Shown: positions 8,265 through 17,553, counted from the stretch's first letter. The stretch is DNA of 45,705 nt from an uncultured Deferribacteres bacterium (GCA_913009825.1 CAJVYQ010000039.1:1-45705); one strand, 5' to 3'. The notes: generated by a model not told the origin, from the letters alone. A program made the numbers and translations.

Positions 8265-8293
8265 GGTTTGTTTCCCTAACTTTCCAAATTGCT

Positions 8294-8326
8294 AAACCTT
8301 CCAGGTTTCCAAAACCCGGAAGGTTT
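8294..8326. repeat. AACCTTCC palindrome, copy 2
   Basis: AAACCTTCCAGGTTT and AAACCCGGAAGGTTT separated by a few bases. It lies 14 bp after the pntB stop on the minus strand, in a terminator-like position, and is a sister of the copy at 8053-8085. Confidence 0.75.
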
Positions 8327-8339
8327 CAGTTTTTTACCT

Positions 8340-9713
8340 TTATCCTTTTAACAAATTGGCAATATCTGTAACAATTTTCTTGGCATCGCCAAAGACCATC
8401 ATAGTTTTATCACCGTAAAACAGCTCATTGTCTTCTCCGGCAAAACCGGGATTTAAGCTGCGTTTTACAATGATAACGGTTCTGGCCTGATCCACATTGA
8501 GGATGGGCATCCCGTACAGTACACTGTCTTTTTTCGTGCGTGCGGCGGGATTAATCACATCGTTCGCGCCGATTACCAGCGCCACATCGGTGTTTTGAAA
8601 ATCCTCGTTGATGGCATCCATTTCCATCAGTTTATCGTATGGGACATTCGCTTCCGCCAGCAGTACATTCATGTGTCCGGGCATTCTGCCGGCCACGGGA
8701 TGGATGGCGTAATGCACTTCCGTGCCATTTTTTTCCAGCAGTGAAGCCATCTCCTGCAGGACGTGCTGCGCCTGCGCCACCGCCAAACCGTAACCGGGAA
8801 CAATGATTACCGAACCGGCATTCTCCAGCATCATCACAGCGTCATCCGGGGTGTAGCGGGTTACCTGCTTCCGTTCACCTTTTTCGCCGCCGCCGGCAGA
8901 CGCATCGAAACCGACTTTCCCGAAAAGTACGTTGATCAAGCTGCGGTTCATGGCAATACACATCAGGTTGCTGAGAATAATTCCCGATGCTCCCACCAAC
9001 GCGCCGCTGATAATCAAAATGTAATTATTCAGCACAAAACCGGTCATGGCTGCCGCCAAACCGGAATAGGAATTTAACAGTGCGATCACCACCGGCATAT
9101 CGGCGCCGCCAATGGGAATCACCAAAAGGAGCCCCAGCACAGCAGAGATGGCGATAACCAGGATCAATTCCAGGCCGGAAGAAGGCTGAATAACAAACAA
9201 AACACCAAGAACAACGATAGCAAGAAACAGAAGGATGTTAACAAACTGCTGCATTTTAAAAACCACCGGTGCGCTTTTCATCAATCCCTGCAATTTGGCA
9301 AAGGCGATGAAACTACCCGTAAAGGTTACGGTACCGATCAGCAGACTGAGGACAAGTGTGATGCTGACATTTACTTCCGGCGTGGTTGTGAACCGGTAGA
9401 ATTCGGCTAAGGCCACCAGGGTGGATGCGCCGCCGCCAAAACCGTTGAACACCGCCACCATTTGCGGCATGTCTGTCATTTTCACTTTCTTAGCCGCAAT
9501 GGCACCAATCGCGCTGCCAACAACGATGCCGGCGATAATGAAGGTGAAATCGATGATCTGTTTATCCAGTAAAGTCACTGCGATGGCAATGAGCATACCG
9601 ATGCCGGAAAGGATATTTCCCTGCCGGGCAGTTTTTGCAGAACTCAATTTTTTAAGGCCGAGAATGAAACAGACGGCCGAGATCAGATAAGCAATATACG
9701 TTATATTTTCCAT
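8340..9713 (-). CDS. pntB: Proton-translocating NAD(P) transhydrogenase, beta subunit
   Basis: 457 aa. Together with PntAA and PntAB it transfers hydride between NADH and NADP+ coupled to proton flow across the inner membrane. About eight transmembrane helices fill residues 1-270, including GGADMPVVIALLNSYSGLAA. The NADP-binding domain III follows, with VIIVPGYGLAVAQAQ, HPVAGRMPGHMNVLLAEA, and ALVIGANDVINPAA, all hallmarks of the family. The ATG has AGGAAG about 8 bases upstream. It is the last gene of the pnt operon, 12 bases after pntAB. Confidence 0.97.
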   Translation of the reverse strand: MENITYIAYLISAVCFILGLKKLSSAKTARQGNILSGIGMLIAIAVTLLDKQIIDFTFIIAGIVVGSAIGAIAAKKVKMTDMPQMVAVFNGFGGGASTLVALAEFYRFTTTPEVNVSITLVLSLLIGTVTFTGSFIAFAKLQGLMKSAPVVFKMQQFVNILLFLAIVVLGVLFVIQPSSGLELILVIAISAVLGLLLVIPIGGADMPVVIALLNSYSGLAAAMTGFVLNNYILIISGALVGASGIILSNLMCIAMNRSLINVLFGKVGFDASAGGGEKGERKQVTRYTPDDAVMMLENAGSVIIVPGYGLAVAQAQHVLQEMASLLEKNGTEVHYAIHPVAGRMPGHMNVLLAEANVPYDKLMEMDAINEDFQNTDVALVIGANDVINPAARTKKDSVLYGMPILNVDQARTVIIVKRSLNPGFAGEDNELFYGDKTMMVFGDAKKIVTDIANLLKG

Positions 9714-9725
9714 TTAATTCGCTTC

Positions 9726-10013
9726 CTACTTTTTACCTTTTTTAAACATTTCCAACATTCGATCCGTTACCAAAAATCCGCCCACAACATTTATGGTGGC
9801 AAAAATGACAGCGGTGAAGCCAAGAAAAGCGCTTACACCTGTGTGGCCGCTACCTGCACTGATGAGCGCGCCGACGATCGTGATGCCGGATATGGCATTG
9901 GACCCGGACATCAGAGGAGTGTGTAACAGAGGAGGCACTTTGGCGATTACCTCGAAGCCAATGAATATGGCTAACACAAAAACATACAAAGAAATAAGCA
10001 GTGGTCCGATCAT
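9726..10013 (-). CDS. pntAB: NAD(P) transhydrogenase, alpha-2 membrane subunit
   Basis: 95 aa with three transmembrane helices (LLISLYVFVLAIFIGFEVI, ITIVGALISAG, VIFATINVVGGFLV), matching the membrane part that in E. coli is fused to the end of PntA. The motif PPLLHTPLMSGSNAISGI is characteristic. Its ATG overlaps the end of pntAA by 4 bases. The split alpha subunit makes this a three-gene transhydrogenase, common outside the enterobacteria. Confidence 0.96.
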   Translation of the reverse strand: MIGPLLISLYVFVLAIFIGFEVIAKVPPLLHTPLMSGSNAISGITIVGALISAGSGHTGVSAFLGFTAVIFATINVVGGFLVTDRMLEMFKKGKK

Positions 10014-11158
10014 TCTCTTTCTCCTAATTTAGAAATCTGTTTTTTTACAAATTCGTTGATTAATTGGCCGTTGTGCGTGATGCAAGCTGAACCGGTGATC
10101 TCATCATCAAAATCTAACTTGTGATCTTCTGCCTGGTACAGATGTTTTACCAGATTCGCCACGTTTCTGGAATACATCTGGCTGGCGTGAGTAGGCATGG
10201 ATGCCGGTAAATTAACCGGGCCCAAAATAGTCACACCGTATTTTTTAACTACTTTCCCTGCTTCGGTTACTTCACAATTGCCACCCTGTTCTGCGGCCAA
10301 ATCAATAATGACGGCACCGATTGGCATGGTTTTCAACATCTCTTCTGTTAAGAGAATGGGCGCTTTCTTGCCGAAAACCTGGGCGGTGGAGATCACAATA
10401 TCCGTTTTGGCCAGCCGGCTGCCTATGGCTTCATGCTCTTTGCGAATGAATTCTTCGCCGGCTTCTTTTGCATAGCCGCCTTTTGTCTCCATATCTTCCG
10501 GCATCTCCATTTCTACGAACCGCGCGCCTAAACTTTCTATCTGTTCTTTAACGGCAGAACGGACGTCAAATGCTTCCACTTTAGCGCCCAATCTTTTGGC
10601 TGTAGCAATGGCTTGCAAACCGGCCACACCCGCGCCCAAAACGAATACACCGGCGGGAGGAACGGTTCCCGCTGCCGTCATGAGCAGCGGAAAAAATTTG
10701 GCAAAATATTCTGTTGCCATTAATACGGCTTTGTATCCGGTAACCGTGCTCATGGAACTGAGGGCGTCCATACTTTGTGCTCTGGTGATTCGGGGAATAA
10801 ATTCCATGGAAAAAGAGGTAACTTTTTTCGCCAGTAATTTCTCCACCAGGTTTTTATTTACGGTTGGCGCCAGAAATCCGATAATAGCGCTCCCGTTTTT
10901 CAATTTTTTCAGTTCACTGTCTGCCGGCGGTTGAACTTTTAAAATCAGATCCGCTTCATTGAAAAGCTCAGCCGCATTTGTCACGATCCGGGCGCCGGCT
11001 TTCTCGTATAGTTCGTCAGGGAAAAATGCTTCGCTGCCGGCGTTCTTTTCGATCAGAACTTCAGCATCTAATTTGTTCAGTTCCCCCACCATAGACGGAA
11101 CAAGAGCCACACGTGTTTCATTGTTTTGAATTTCAGAGGGAATCCCTATTTTCATCAT
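10010..11158 (-). CDS. pntAA: NAD(P) transhydrogenase, alpha-1 (NAD-binding) subunit
   Basis: 382 aa, soluble domain I that binds NAD(H). It belongs to the alanine dehydrogenase/PNT family: GIPSEIQNNETRVALVPS at the N-terminus, the PNT loop RAQSMDALSSMSTVTGYKAV, and Rossmann motif VLGAGVAGLQAIATAKRLGA with the acidic residue in VEAFDVR. AAAAGGTGA lies upstream. Two adjacent ATG codons (11158, 11155) could each serve as start. First gene of the pnt operon. Confidence 0.96.
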   Translation of the reverse strand: MMKIGIPSEIQNNETRVALVPSMVGELNKLDAEVLIEKNAGSEAFFPDELYEKAGARIVTNAAELFNEADLILKVQPPADSELKKLKNGSAIIGFLAPTVNKNLVEKLLAKKVTSFSMEFIPRITRAQSMDALSSMSTVTGYKAVLMATEYFAKFFPLLMTAAGTVPPAGVFVLGAGVAGLQAIATAKRLGAKVEAFDVRSAVKEQIESLGARFVEMEMPEDMETKGGYAKEAGEEFIRKEHEAIGSRLAKTDIVISTAQVFGKKAPILLTEEMLKTMPIGAVIIDLAAEQGGNCEVTEAGKVVKKYGVTILGPVNLPASMPTHASQMYSRNVANLVKHLYQAEDHKLDFDDEITGSACITHNGQLINEFVKKQISKLGERE

Positions 11159-11332
11159 GCACTCACCTTTTTTTAATGATTTTTACAGAATATTTATCTG
11201 AAATGATCAAAACGTTAAAAATCATTTCACTCAATTTTGTAATTTGTTCAAAACAATTTAATATAGAAAAACAGAATAACCAACGCAATTTTTTTTTATC
11301 TGTTTGGATGATAGTCGAATCATTTAATACTT

Positions 11333-11613
11333 GTAACTATTCAGGATACAATACAATTATATTAGAAGTTATTTTACATCCCCCGTACCCACTTCAAGCG
11401 GGGTGTCCCTTTAATCTACATGAATAGTGACAGAGATTCGCCCAAAATCAACGAAACTGATTGTATATGAGAAAAATAATGATTGGCCTTTTATCATCTA
11501 AAATGCTTCGAATATTACTAAAATAATTTAACACATAATAAAACTAAATTTATGGTTTTTTCTGTGGCATCTCTATTCCGCGGCCTAATTTTTTCAAGTT
11601 TCTTGAAAGTTAC
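11333..11613. mobile_element. GTAAC-family miniature element (IS66-like ends), copy A
   Basis: 281 bp. The left end is GTAACTATTCAGGA; the right end inverts to GTAACTTTCAAGA, the same terminus with a single-base gap. It is flanked by TAATACTT (11325-11332) and TAATACTC (11614-11621), an 8-bp target duplication with one change. It is roughly 80 percent identical by eye to 13275-13562 and carries no ORF. Ends starting GTAA with 8-bp duplications are typical of IS66, so it may be moved by an IS66 transposase in trans. It lies 17 bp beyond the dacB stop. The rest of the 11159-11630 gap is AT-rich leader DNA for pntAA. Confidence 0.85.
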
Positions 11614-11630
11614 TAATACTCATATAAAAC

Positions 11631-13127
11631 CTACCTCATTTCTGCCAGGGCAATCAGCAACTTTTCGTGCAACTTGTCGATGCCCCTCATCGCACCCGGG
11701 AAATCGTTGGCAATCATGGAAAAGCAAAGTAATTTTCCCGATTTTGTTTTCACGTAACCGGAATGGGCGCGGACACGATCGATGAATCCGGTTTTAACGC
11801 GAACATTATTTGCTGCCGCGGATCGCCGGCAAAAATAGGCTAAATTACCGTCATCGCTCCGGGAGCCGGCAATGGGCAACGAGCGATAGAACTCCTTAAA
11901 ATACGCACCCTGTGCCATTTTTTTTAATAATCGCGCCATCTGCATGGTTGTAATTCTGTTTTGAGGCGACAATCCGGAACCATCGATCAGGTTCGATCCA
12001 TCCAGTGAAATCCCCTGTTTGGTAAGAAACATTTTTAACGCTTTGAGGCCGCTCGCGAAATTCCCAATTTTGAACTCTGCCGCACCCAAGTGTTTCAGTA
12101 AAACTTCTGCGTACAGGTTAATACTCTTTTTGTTGAGCCAGTAGATAATTTCACTCAGAGGTGGTGATTGGTGATGAAATATCTCCTTATCAAAATGAAC
12201 CGCTTCCCGGCTGATTGAATCTTTACCGGCAACTTCAATTCCCAGTTGTAAAATCTGCTGTCGTAACAGGCGGACAAACAACAGTGCCGGGTTCGGAACA
12301 GAACCTTTAATAGAAAATTTTTTCACTCCGGCGGGAATGGTTCCTCTTAAAATTCTGATGTTGCCGCCGGCGCCGCCGTAAATATAGCCGTGATCACCGG
12401 AGCCCACAGGACCGGTTTTCATGAAATTGCGGAAAACAAGACCGGGAATTTTCGGTTCCGTGCCCACAACAGCAGCAGGACCACTCACAAATTTGGCCGG
12501 TTTGAAATAGAGATAGTACAGATTATCGTGGAAACAAAACGCAGAGGGCCCGGCGCCATAATAATTACCGATATCCACCCAAAGCCAGCCATCGGGAATT
12601 GCAAACGGATCAAAAAATGAAACACCCACTATAATTTTTCCATTGATTTTCCTGATTCCCGCCTGCCTAACTGCGCCGGCAAATTTTTGTAAAATTTGTT
12701 GGTATCCCGCGACCTTTTTAACCATCACCGAGCCCAGAGTTGGATCCCCGCCGCCAACGATGACGAGATTACCGGATAACACGCCGTTACTGATTTCACC
12801 GGAATAGCCCACGCGGGTTGAAAAACGGTAATCCTTGCCAAAATAAGTCAAGGCTGCAGCCGAGGTGAACAGCTTCAGATTGGATGCCGGCGCCATGCTT
12901 TTTTCGCTGTTAATCTTTAGCAGTGGTTTTTCCGCGGCAATATCCAGCACCGTACAGCTCCATTGCCCATGTTGCAATAATGGATCGGTTCGAATCTCCC
13001 GCGCCGTTTTTTCGATTCTGGAATGGATTGTCTGCGGTAGTTTTTCCGATTGGCCGAAACATTCCCCGGCAGTAAAAATCAGATTAACGGTAACCAGCAA
13101 GCTGAAAAATAAGAAGGTGGGTCTCAT
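11631..13127 (-). CDS. dacB: D-alanyl-D-alanine carboxypeptidase/endopeptidase (PBP4, S13 family)
   Basis: Periplasmic peptidoglycan hydrolase of 498 aa, within the family range. A signal peptide (about 1-25, LLVTVNLIFTAGECFGQ) precedes the S13 domain. The active-site SxxK is in MAPASNLKLFTSAAAL, the SxN motif corresponds to LNKKSINLYAEVLLKHL, and the KTG triad to VKTGFIDRVRAHSGYV. LDGSNLIDGSGLSPQNRIT is the usual GSGLS segment. It is flanked on both sides by independent miniature-element insertions but is itself intact and monocistronic. Confidence 0.94.
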   Translation of the reverse strand: MRPTFLFFSLLVTVNLIFTAGECFGQSEKLPQTIHSRIEKTAREIRTDPLLQHGQWSCTVLDIAAEKPLLKINSEKSMAPASNLKLFTSAAALTYFGKDYRFSTRVGYSGEISNGVLSGNLVIVGGGDPTLGSVMVKKVAGYQQILQKFAGAVRQAGIRKINGKIIVGVSFFDPFAIPDGWLWVDIGNYYGAGPSAFCFHDNLYYLYFKPAKFVSGPAAVVGTEPKIPGLVFRNFMKTGPVGSGDHGYIYGGAGGNIRILRGTIPAGVKKFSIKGSVPNPALLFVRLLRQQILQLGIEVAGKDSISREAVHFDKEIFHHQSPPLSEIIYWLNKKSINLYAEVLLKHLGAAEFKIGNFASGLKALKMFLTKQGISLDGSNLIDGSGLSPQNRITTMQMARLLKKMAQGAYFKEFYRSLPIAGSRSDDGNLAYFCRRSAAANNVRVKTGFIDRVRAHSGYVKTKSGKLLCFSMIANDFPGAMRGIDKLHEKLLIALAEMR

Positions 13128-13274
13128 CGGTGTATCCCTTTTCCATTGTTATTTCCGGTTGTCTTCTGCATATTCCTTTACTCCTGCTCACTCTATTATA
13201 ATCAAGTACCGAAACATTGCAACTTAAATTTGATTACAACTATTCAGAGTACTCACAAAATAAAAGAAAAGATC

Positions 13275-13562
13275 GTAACTATTCAAGATATAATACGATT
13301 TATATTGGAAGTTGTCTTACACCCCCCGTACCACCCCGGAGGGAGTACGGGGGGTGTCCCTTCAATTTACCTGAATAGCGCCGGAGATTCGTAAAAATAA
13401 TGAATCTAATTGTAGATGAAAAACTTAAAAATTGGCTTTTTATCATCTAAAATACGCCTACTGCCACTAAAATAATTTAACACAGAATGAAATTAAATTT
13501 ATGGTTTTTTCTGTGGAATTTCTATTCTGCGGCCCAATTTTTTCGAGTTTCTTGAAAGTTAC
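13275..13562. mobile_element. GTAAC-family miniature element (IS66-like ends), copy B
   Basis: 288 bp, in the same orientation as copy A. The left end is GTAACTATTCAAGA; the right end inverts to GTAACTTTCAAGA. A perfect 8-bp duplication, AAAAGATC, flanks it (13267-13274 and 13563-13570). An internal palindrome, CCCCCCGTACC...GGGAGTACGGGGGG, lies near 13323-13355. It occupies the gap between dacB and nadA, the remainder of which holds the dacB leader and the nadA promoter. The different target duplications of copies A and B show two separate insertions. Confidence 0.9.
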
Positions 13563-13690
13563 AAAAGATCATAAATTTCGCAGAACCTTGAACCTCTTTG
13601 TGTGTTTTGCGGCTGAACTGTACCCTTTTATTTTGTTTTTTGCACAGATTTTTTTGCCCCGGAATTTGTGTTCATTCCGGCTAAATTAAC

Positions 13691-13719
13691 TTGAAAGTCA
13701 GGCAATATTGTGCTATATT
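13691..13719 (+). promoter_or_regulatory. Sigma70-type promoter of nadA
   Basis: TTGAAA (13691-13696), a 17-base spacer and TATATT (13714-13719). It ends 44 bases before the nadA ATG and is the only good -35/-10 pair seen in the leader. Confidence 0.6.
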
Positions 13720-13763
13720 TCCGCCAGAGAATTCAAATATTTATTGTGAAAGGCAGGTAGAAA

Positions 13764-14708
13764 ATGACAGAGGAACAAAAATTAATCAGAATAGATCAAT
13801 TGCGCAAAGAAAAGAATGCCGTTATTCTGGCGCATAATTACCAGATCGCCCCCATTCAGGATGTGGCCGACTATGTGGGAGATTCTTTGGGACTGGCCAG
13901 GATGGCGCAAAAGACAGACAAAGATATTATCGTTTTCTGCGGCGTTTATTTTATGGCCGAAACCGCTAAAATACTCAACCCGGGAAAGACCATTCTCATC
14001 CCCGATCCCGATGCCGGCTGTTCGCTGGTGGATTCCATCACACTAACAGATGTGCAAAAGTGGAAGGCTGAGAATCCCGGTGCCGTAACAGTAGGTTATG
14101 TTAATTCCTCAGCCGAAATCAAGTCGGAGCTGGATTATTGCTGCACCAGTGGAAATGCGGCACAAATTGTGGCGAGTATTCCTGCGGAAACGCCCATTCT
14201 ATTTCTGCCCGACATGTTTTTAGGAATGTATGTCAAACGGAAAACCGGCCGGAAAAACATGCAAATCTGGGCGGGTGAATGCCACGTGCACGCTGCCATC
14301 GATTTAAAAAAGATAAATAAAGCCGTGGCTGCTCACCCCGGCGCCGATCTGATGGTGCATCCGGAATGCGGCTGCTCGACAACCTGTATGCTTCATGCCG
14401 CCGAAGGAGATATCACCGCGCCAACATATATCTACTCCACTGAAAAGATGGTGAATCACGCAATGGCTTCAGCCAATGATGATTTCCTGATTGCCACGGA
14501 AGTGGGTATTTTACACAGGTTGAAAAAGGAAGCTCCCGGCAAAACCTTTTTTCCCGTAAGTGAAAGCGCCGTTTGCGAATATATGAAAATGATCACCGTG
14601 GACAAATTGATCGATTCTCTGGAAAAGGAGATTCACCCGGTTGAAGTGGATGAGAATATCCGGCAAAAAGCGCTGCTGAGCATTGAAAGGATGATTGCGG
14701 TTGGGTGA
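13764..14708 (+). CDS. nadA: Quinolinate synthase A
   Basis: Cytoplasmic 4Fe-4S enzyme that condenses iminoaspartate with dihydroxyacetone phosphate in de novo NAD synthesis. 314 aa, normal for the family. Landmarks are AHNYQIAPIQDVADYVGDSL, the cluster cysteines in VFCGVYFMAETAK, HPECGCSTTC and AVCEYMK, and TEVGILHRLKKEAPGK. AGGTAGAA precedes the ATG. nadB and nadC are not in the window, so it is a stand-alone gene here. Confidence 0.96.
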   Translation: MTEEQKLIRIDQLRKEKNAVILAHNYQIAPIQDVADYVGDSLGLARMAQKTDKDIIVFCGVYFMAETAKILNPGKTILIPDPDAGCSLVDSITLTDVQKWKAENPGAVTVGYVNSSAEIKSELDYCCTSGNAAQIVASIPAETPILFLPDMFLGMYVKRKTGRKNMQIWAGECHVHAAIDLKKINKAVAAHPGADLMVHPECGCSTTCMLHAAEGDITAPTYIYSTEKMVNHAMASANDDFLIATEVGILHRLKKEAPGKTFFPVSESAVCEYMKMITVDKLIDSLEKEIHPVEVDENIRQKALLSIERMIAVG

Positions 14709-14722
14709 ATAATGTGAAAAGG

Positions 14723-14776
14723 AATGCCGGAATATTAGGTTTTTGCAAAGGACAACCGGCGTAATATTCCGGCATT
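14723..14776. terminator. Bidirectional hairpin between nadA and a convergent gene
   Basis: AATGCCGGAATATTA (14723-14737) and its exact complement (14762-14776), a 15-bp stem with a 24-base loop, ending in TTTT on the plus strand. It lies between the nadA stop and the convergent TSGG-repeat gene, so it can serve both. Confidence 0.65.
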
Positions 14777-14786
14777 TTAAACTGTT

Positions 14787-15806
14787 CTACAGCTTGCGCA
14801 AATAAATACTGCCGCCGGAGGTTCGTAACACTAATTCCGGTCCGCCGCCATTGATTTTTGCCCGTAACGAGCTCTTACTTATTCTTCCCTGAACCGTGAC
14901 GGGAAAATCCGTTTCCACATGGCCGCCGCTTGTTTTGGCATCCAGATTCACGGCAATACCTTCGGCAAGATACACTTTTACACTGCCGCCCGAGGTTTTA
15001 AGATAGCATCTCGCTTGCGGCTGGCGGGAGATATGTGCCGTCACGGTGCCGCCGGAAGTCGACGCTTCGATGGCGCCCATTACTTCCTCCACTTTGATAC
15101 TTCCACCCGAAGTTTTGGCCACAACTTCCCCCTTAGCACGCTCAATGGTGATGGGTCCGCCCGAGGTGTGCGCATCCACATTGCCATCTACATTACCGAT
15201 ATGAATGCTGCCGCCGGAGGTGCGCACGTCTGCTGTTCCCACACACCCTTCCAGCGAAATACTGCCGCCGGAGGTTCTGCCATATACAGGACCTTCAATT
15301 GCGCCAAAAGTTAAGCTGCCGCCGGAAGTTTTACTTCTCACTTTTCCTCGCAGATCATCTATAGAGATGCTGCCGCCGGATGTGTTTAGGTCAACATTAT
15401 ACTCTTTGGGGACGCTGATTACATATTTAATTTTCAACTTGCGTCTTATTTTGTCCCACCAGCTTCTGTTTTTAAACTCACCACGAATTCCCACATCGTC
15501 GCCATGTTGGTCAAAACTGATTTCGAAATTGTCAAGGATTTCATCTTTATCCCGATTGCTCCATGTGTTGACTTTACGAAAGACTTCCACTTTCACCCGG
15601 TTGTCCCCTATCGCTTTAATTTCGATGGTGCCGATATCTGTGTTCAGTGTCAGCGTTCCCCCGGGGGCAACTTTAAACGATTTCTTAATCGTATTTTGCA
15701 AACCCGCATCTTCGGTACCGCTGCGCACAACGGCGGAACAGTTTGTACCGGAGAGGGTTGACAGGGTGAACACAATCAATAAAAAGAATCGATGCATTGG
15801 CCGCAT
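14787..15806 (-). CDS. DUF4097-like TSGG-repeat beta-solenoid protein (short paralogue)
   Basis: About 339 aa, exported (signal peptide with LLIVFTLSTLSGTNCSA). An N-terminal domain (about 25-135) precedes a solenoid of ten TSGG motifs plus a degenerate NGGG. The first seven motifs are spaced exactly 18 residues apart, then spacing widens to 21. Start 15806 is chosen because AAAGGAG lies 5 bases before it. DUF4097/adhesin-like proteins often accompany ECF sigma/anti-sigma pairs, as here (genes at 16282-19203), suggesting an envelope-stress or surface role; this is inference. A 475-bp repeat-bearing gap separates it from the longer paralogue. Confidence 0.85.
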   Translation of the reverse strand: MRPMHRFFLLIVFTLSTLSGTNCSAVVRSGTEDAGLQNTIKKSFKVAPGGTLTLNTDIGTIEIKAIGDNRVKVEVFRKVNTWSNRDKDEILDNFEISFDQHGDDVGIRGEFKNRSWWDKIRRKLKIKYVISVPKEYNVDLNTSGGSISIDDLRGKVRSKTSGGSLTFGAIEGPVYGRTSGGSISLEGCVGTADVRTSGGSIHIGNVDGNVDAHTSGGPITIERAKGEVVAKTSGGSIKVEEVMGAIEASTSGGTVTAHISRQPQARCYLKTSGGSVKVYLAEGIAVNLDAKTSGGHVETDFPVTVQGRISKSSLRAKINGGGPELVLRTSGGSIYLRKL

Positions 15807-16281
15807 GGCAGCTCCTTTCAAGTTGGTTAGAGTTTAGTTGGTTTTGATTTTAATTTGAAAAAGTTTATTATCCAATTTTGATACTTTTTTAATTTAAGTT
15901 GAGGATTTCTGCTCCTCTCACGTAGAAATTTTAAAATGATATTAAGTGCGCAATCAGGCTAAAGCCTCAAAAATTATGTGCTGATTTTAAGCCGCAATCT
16001 AAAGATCGTGGCTATGAACTATTTTTTCCCTTCTCATTACCACGAGCTTTAGCCTGTGGTAGATTGATCATCGCTCTTCTCCGGGCTTTGGCCCAAAAAG
16101 CAGATTGTTTTTGCGCGTTCTCTTCAGTCAGCAACATTGCTTCCCTCCAGGAGAAGAGTAAAACTTACCTGAATAATTAACGCCTGACCGAAAACTCCGA
16201 AAAACAGTAAAAAACCTCATTCCCGCCGTGCCCAGGGCAAGCGGGAATGACGGAAAACCGGGTTTTTCGTTCAGGCACCAA
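15807..16281. repeat. Non-coding gap with several inverted repeats, incl. dispersed repeat copy 2
   Basis: No gene is supported. Seen here are CAGGCTAAAGCCT- and GAGCTTTAGCCTG-like palindromic units (15956-16055), GGGCTTTGGCCC near 16083, and an element at 16182-16276 whose ends GCCTGACCGAAAAC and GTTTTTCGTTCAGGC are inverted with one mismatch. Inside the latter, TCATTCCCGC and GCGGGAATGA form a hairpin. The stretch 16189-16228 resembles 3192-3230. It separates the two TSGG-repeat genes of one regulon. Confidence 0.6.
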
Positions 16282-17553
16282 TTACTTTTTCTTGATGTAG
16301 ATATTGCCGCCGGAAGTATGCAAACGGATTTCATCACCGCCACCGTTGATTTTGCCCGTGCTGCGGATCACTTTGCGTCCATTGTCTTCCGTCTGTTCTT
16401 TGGACAGTGGGAAATCACTGTAAATGTCATATCGTTTCCAGGAGCGCTCTCTACGGCCCAAATTGATTTCCGCAACAATTTTCGCCGGAATTTTTGCCGG
16501 CAGTTTCAATGTAATGTCGCCACCACTTGTACGTAAATTCACGGTGTGAGGTTGCGAAAAATCTTTTAATGTGATGTCCACATCCATATTGCCGCCGGAG
16601 GTTTTTGCGTTTACCGCCCCGTTCACGCCGGAAAGTTCCACATCGCCGCCGGAAGTTTTGACATCCAGAGGCGCATTGAATCCTCGGCCCTCAATGTCGC
16701 CGCCGCTTGTTGAACCGCTAAATTTTCCGCCGATGGCTTTGGCCCGAATATCACCGCCGGAAGTAGTAACATTCACCGAACCGCTGCAATCGCGCACGTC
16801 GATACTACCACCGGAAGTTTTACCGGTGAGGTTCCCGGAGATTTCCATGATTTTCAGATTGCCGCCGGAAGTGTGAACGGTAACATTTTTGTCGGCATTG
16901 ATCACAGAAATATTTCCGCCGGACGTCTTCACATCCGCATCTCCGGCGATATCCCGCATTTTTATATTGCCACCGGAAGTCTTTGCGCTGAGGGTTCCTT
17001 TGATACCGGAAAATTCAAGATTGCCGCCGGAAGTTTTTGCTTTTACCGGGCCGGTAATTTCCGCTAATTTGATATCCCCGCCGGAGGTTTTTAGTGTTAT
17101 TTCACCGGACAATTTTGTCACGGAGATATCTCCGCCGCTTACATGAATGTTCAGATTAAATTCCACCGGCACAAAAATATCAAAATTTTGCTGCAAATGA
17201 CGCTTGCCTTTGAATCCGGTTATGGAAACGGTATTACCTGTGTTCGTATAACGGCTTTTCGCCCGTTTTAAAATTTCTTCCGCTTCTCCCCGTGTGAACA
17301 CATCCATACGAAGCTGTTCTGTAATTCTAACACTGTTTTTATCCCAGGAGTTAATGATCACATCGCCGGATATGCTTTGCATTTCCAGATTCCCGCCGGG
17401 TTTTACGGTGAAATTCTTTTCAACTTTCACCTGATAGACGCCGTTTTTTTCCACAATTTTCTGAGCCGCCGCTGTGCCGGCAAGCACGATAACGGCCAGT
17501 CCGGTTAACATCCGGGAAAAAAAGGCAGCATGGGTAAATTGAATCTTTTTCAT
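16282..17553 (-). CDS. DUF4097-like TSGG-repeat beta-solenoid protein (long paralogue)
   Basis: 423 aa, exported (signal peptide about 1-30, LTGLAVIVLAGTAAAQ). An N-terminal domain (about 31-135) with KPGGNLEMQSISGDVIINSW leads into a solenoid. Eleven [T/V]SGG motifs from HVSGGD to KTSGGNMDV are each exactly 18 residues apart, a period expected for a beta-solenoid with one rung per repeat. Two further TSGG motifs lie in the irregular C-terminal part. AAAGGAG lies 5 bases before the ATG. The start overlaps the anti-sigma stop by 4 bases, so it is translationally coupled to the sigma/anti-sigma pair. Binding partner unknown. Confidence 0.88.
   Translation of the reverse strand: MKKIQFTHAAFFSRMLTGLAVIVLAGTAAAQKIVEKNGVYQVKVEKNFTVKPGGNLEMQSISGDVIINSWDKNSVRITEQLRMDVFTRGEAEEILKRAKSRYTNTGNTVSITGFKGKRHLQQNFDIFVPVEFNLNIHVSGGDISVTKLSGEITLKTSGGDIKLAEITGPVKAKTSGGNLEFSGIKGTLSAKTSGGNIKMRDIAGDADVKTSGGNISVINADKNVTVHTSGGNLKIMEISGNLTGKTSGGSIDVRDCSGSVNVTTSGGDIRAKAIGGKFSGSTSGGDIEGRGFNAPLDVKTSGGDVELSGVNGAVNAKTSGGNMDVDITLKDFSQPHTVNLRTSGGDITLKLPAKIPAKIVAEINLGRRERSWKRYDIYSDFPLSKEQTEDNGRKVIRSTGKINGGGDEIRLHTSGGNIYIKKK

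Noticed and set aside
11333-13562. dacB as cargo of a composite transposon bounded by two similar elements
   Set aside because: The two elements have different 8-bp duplications immediately around each of them, so they inserted separately; no common duplication surrounds the pair.
14787-17140. CRISPR-like array of GCCGCCGGAAGT units every 54 bases
   Set aside because: The period is three times 18 and the units encode TSGG motifs in an intact reading frame with conserved spacing; this is coding repeat, not repeat-spacer DNA.
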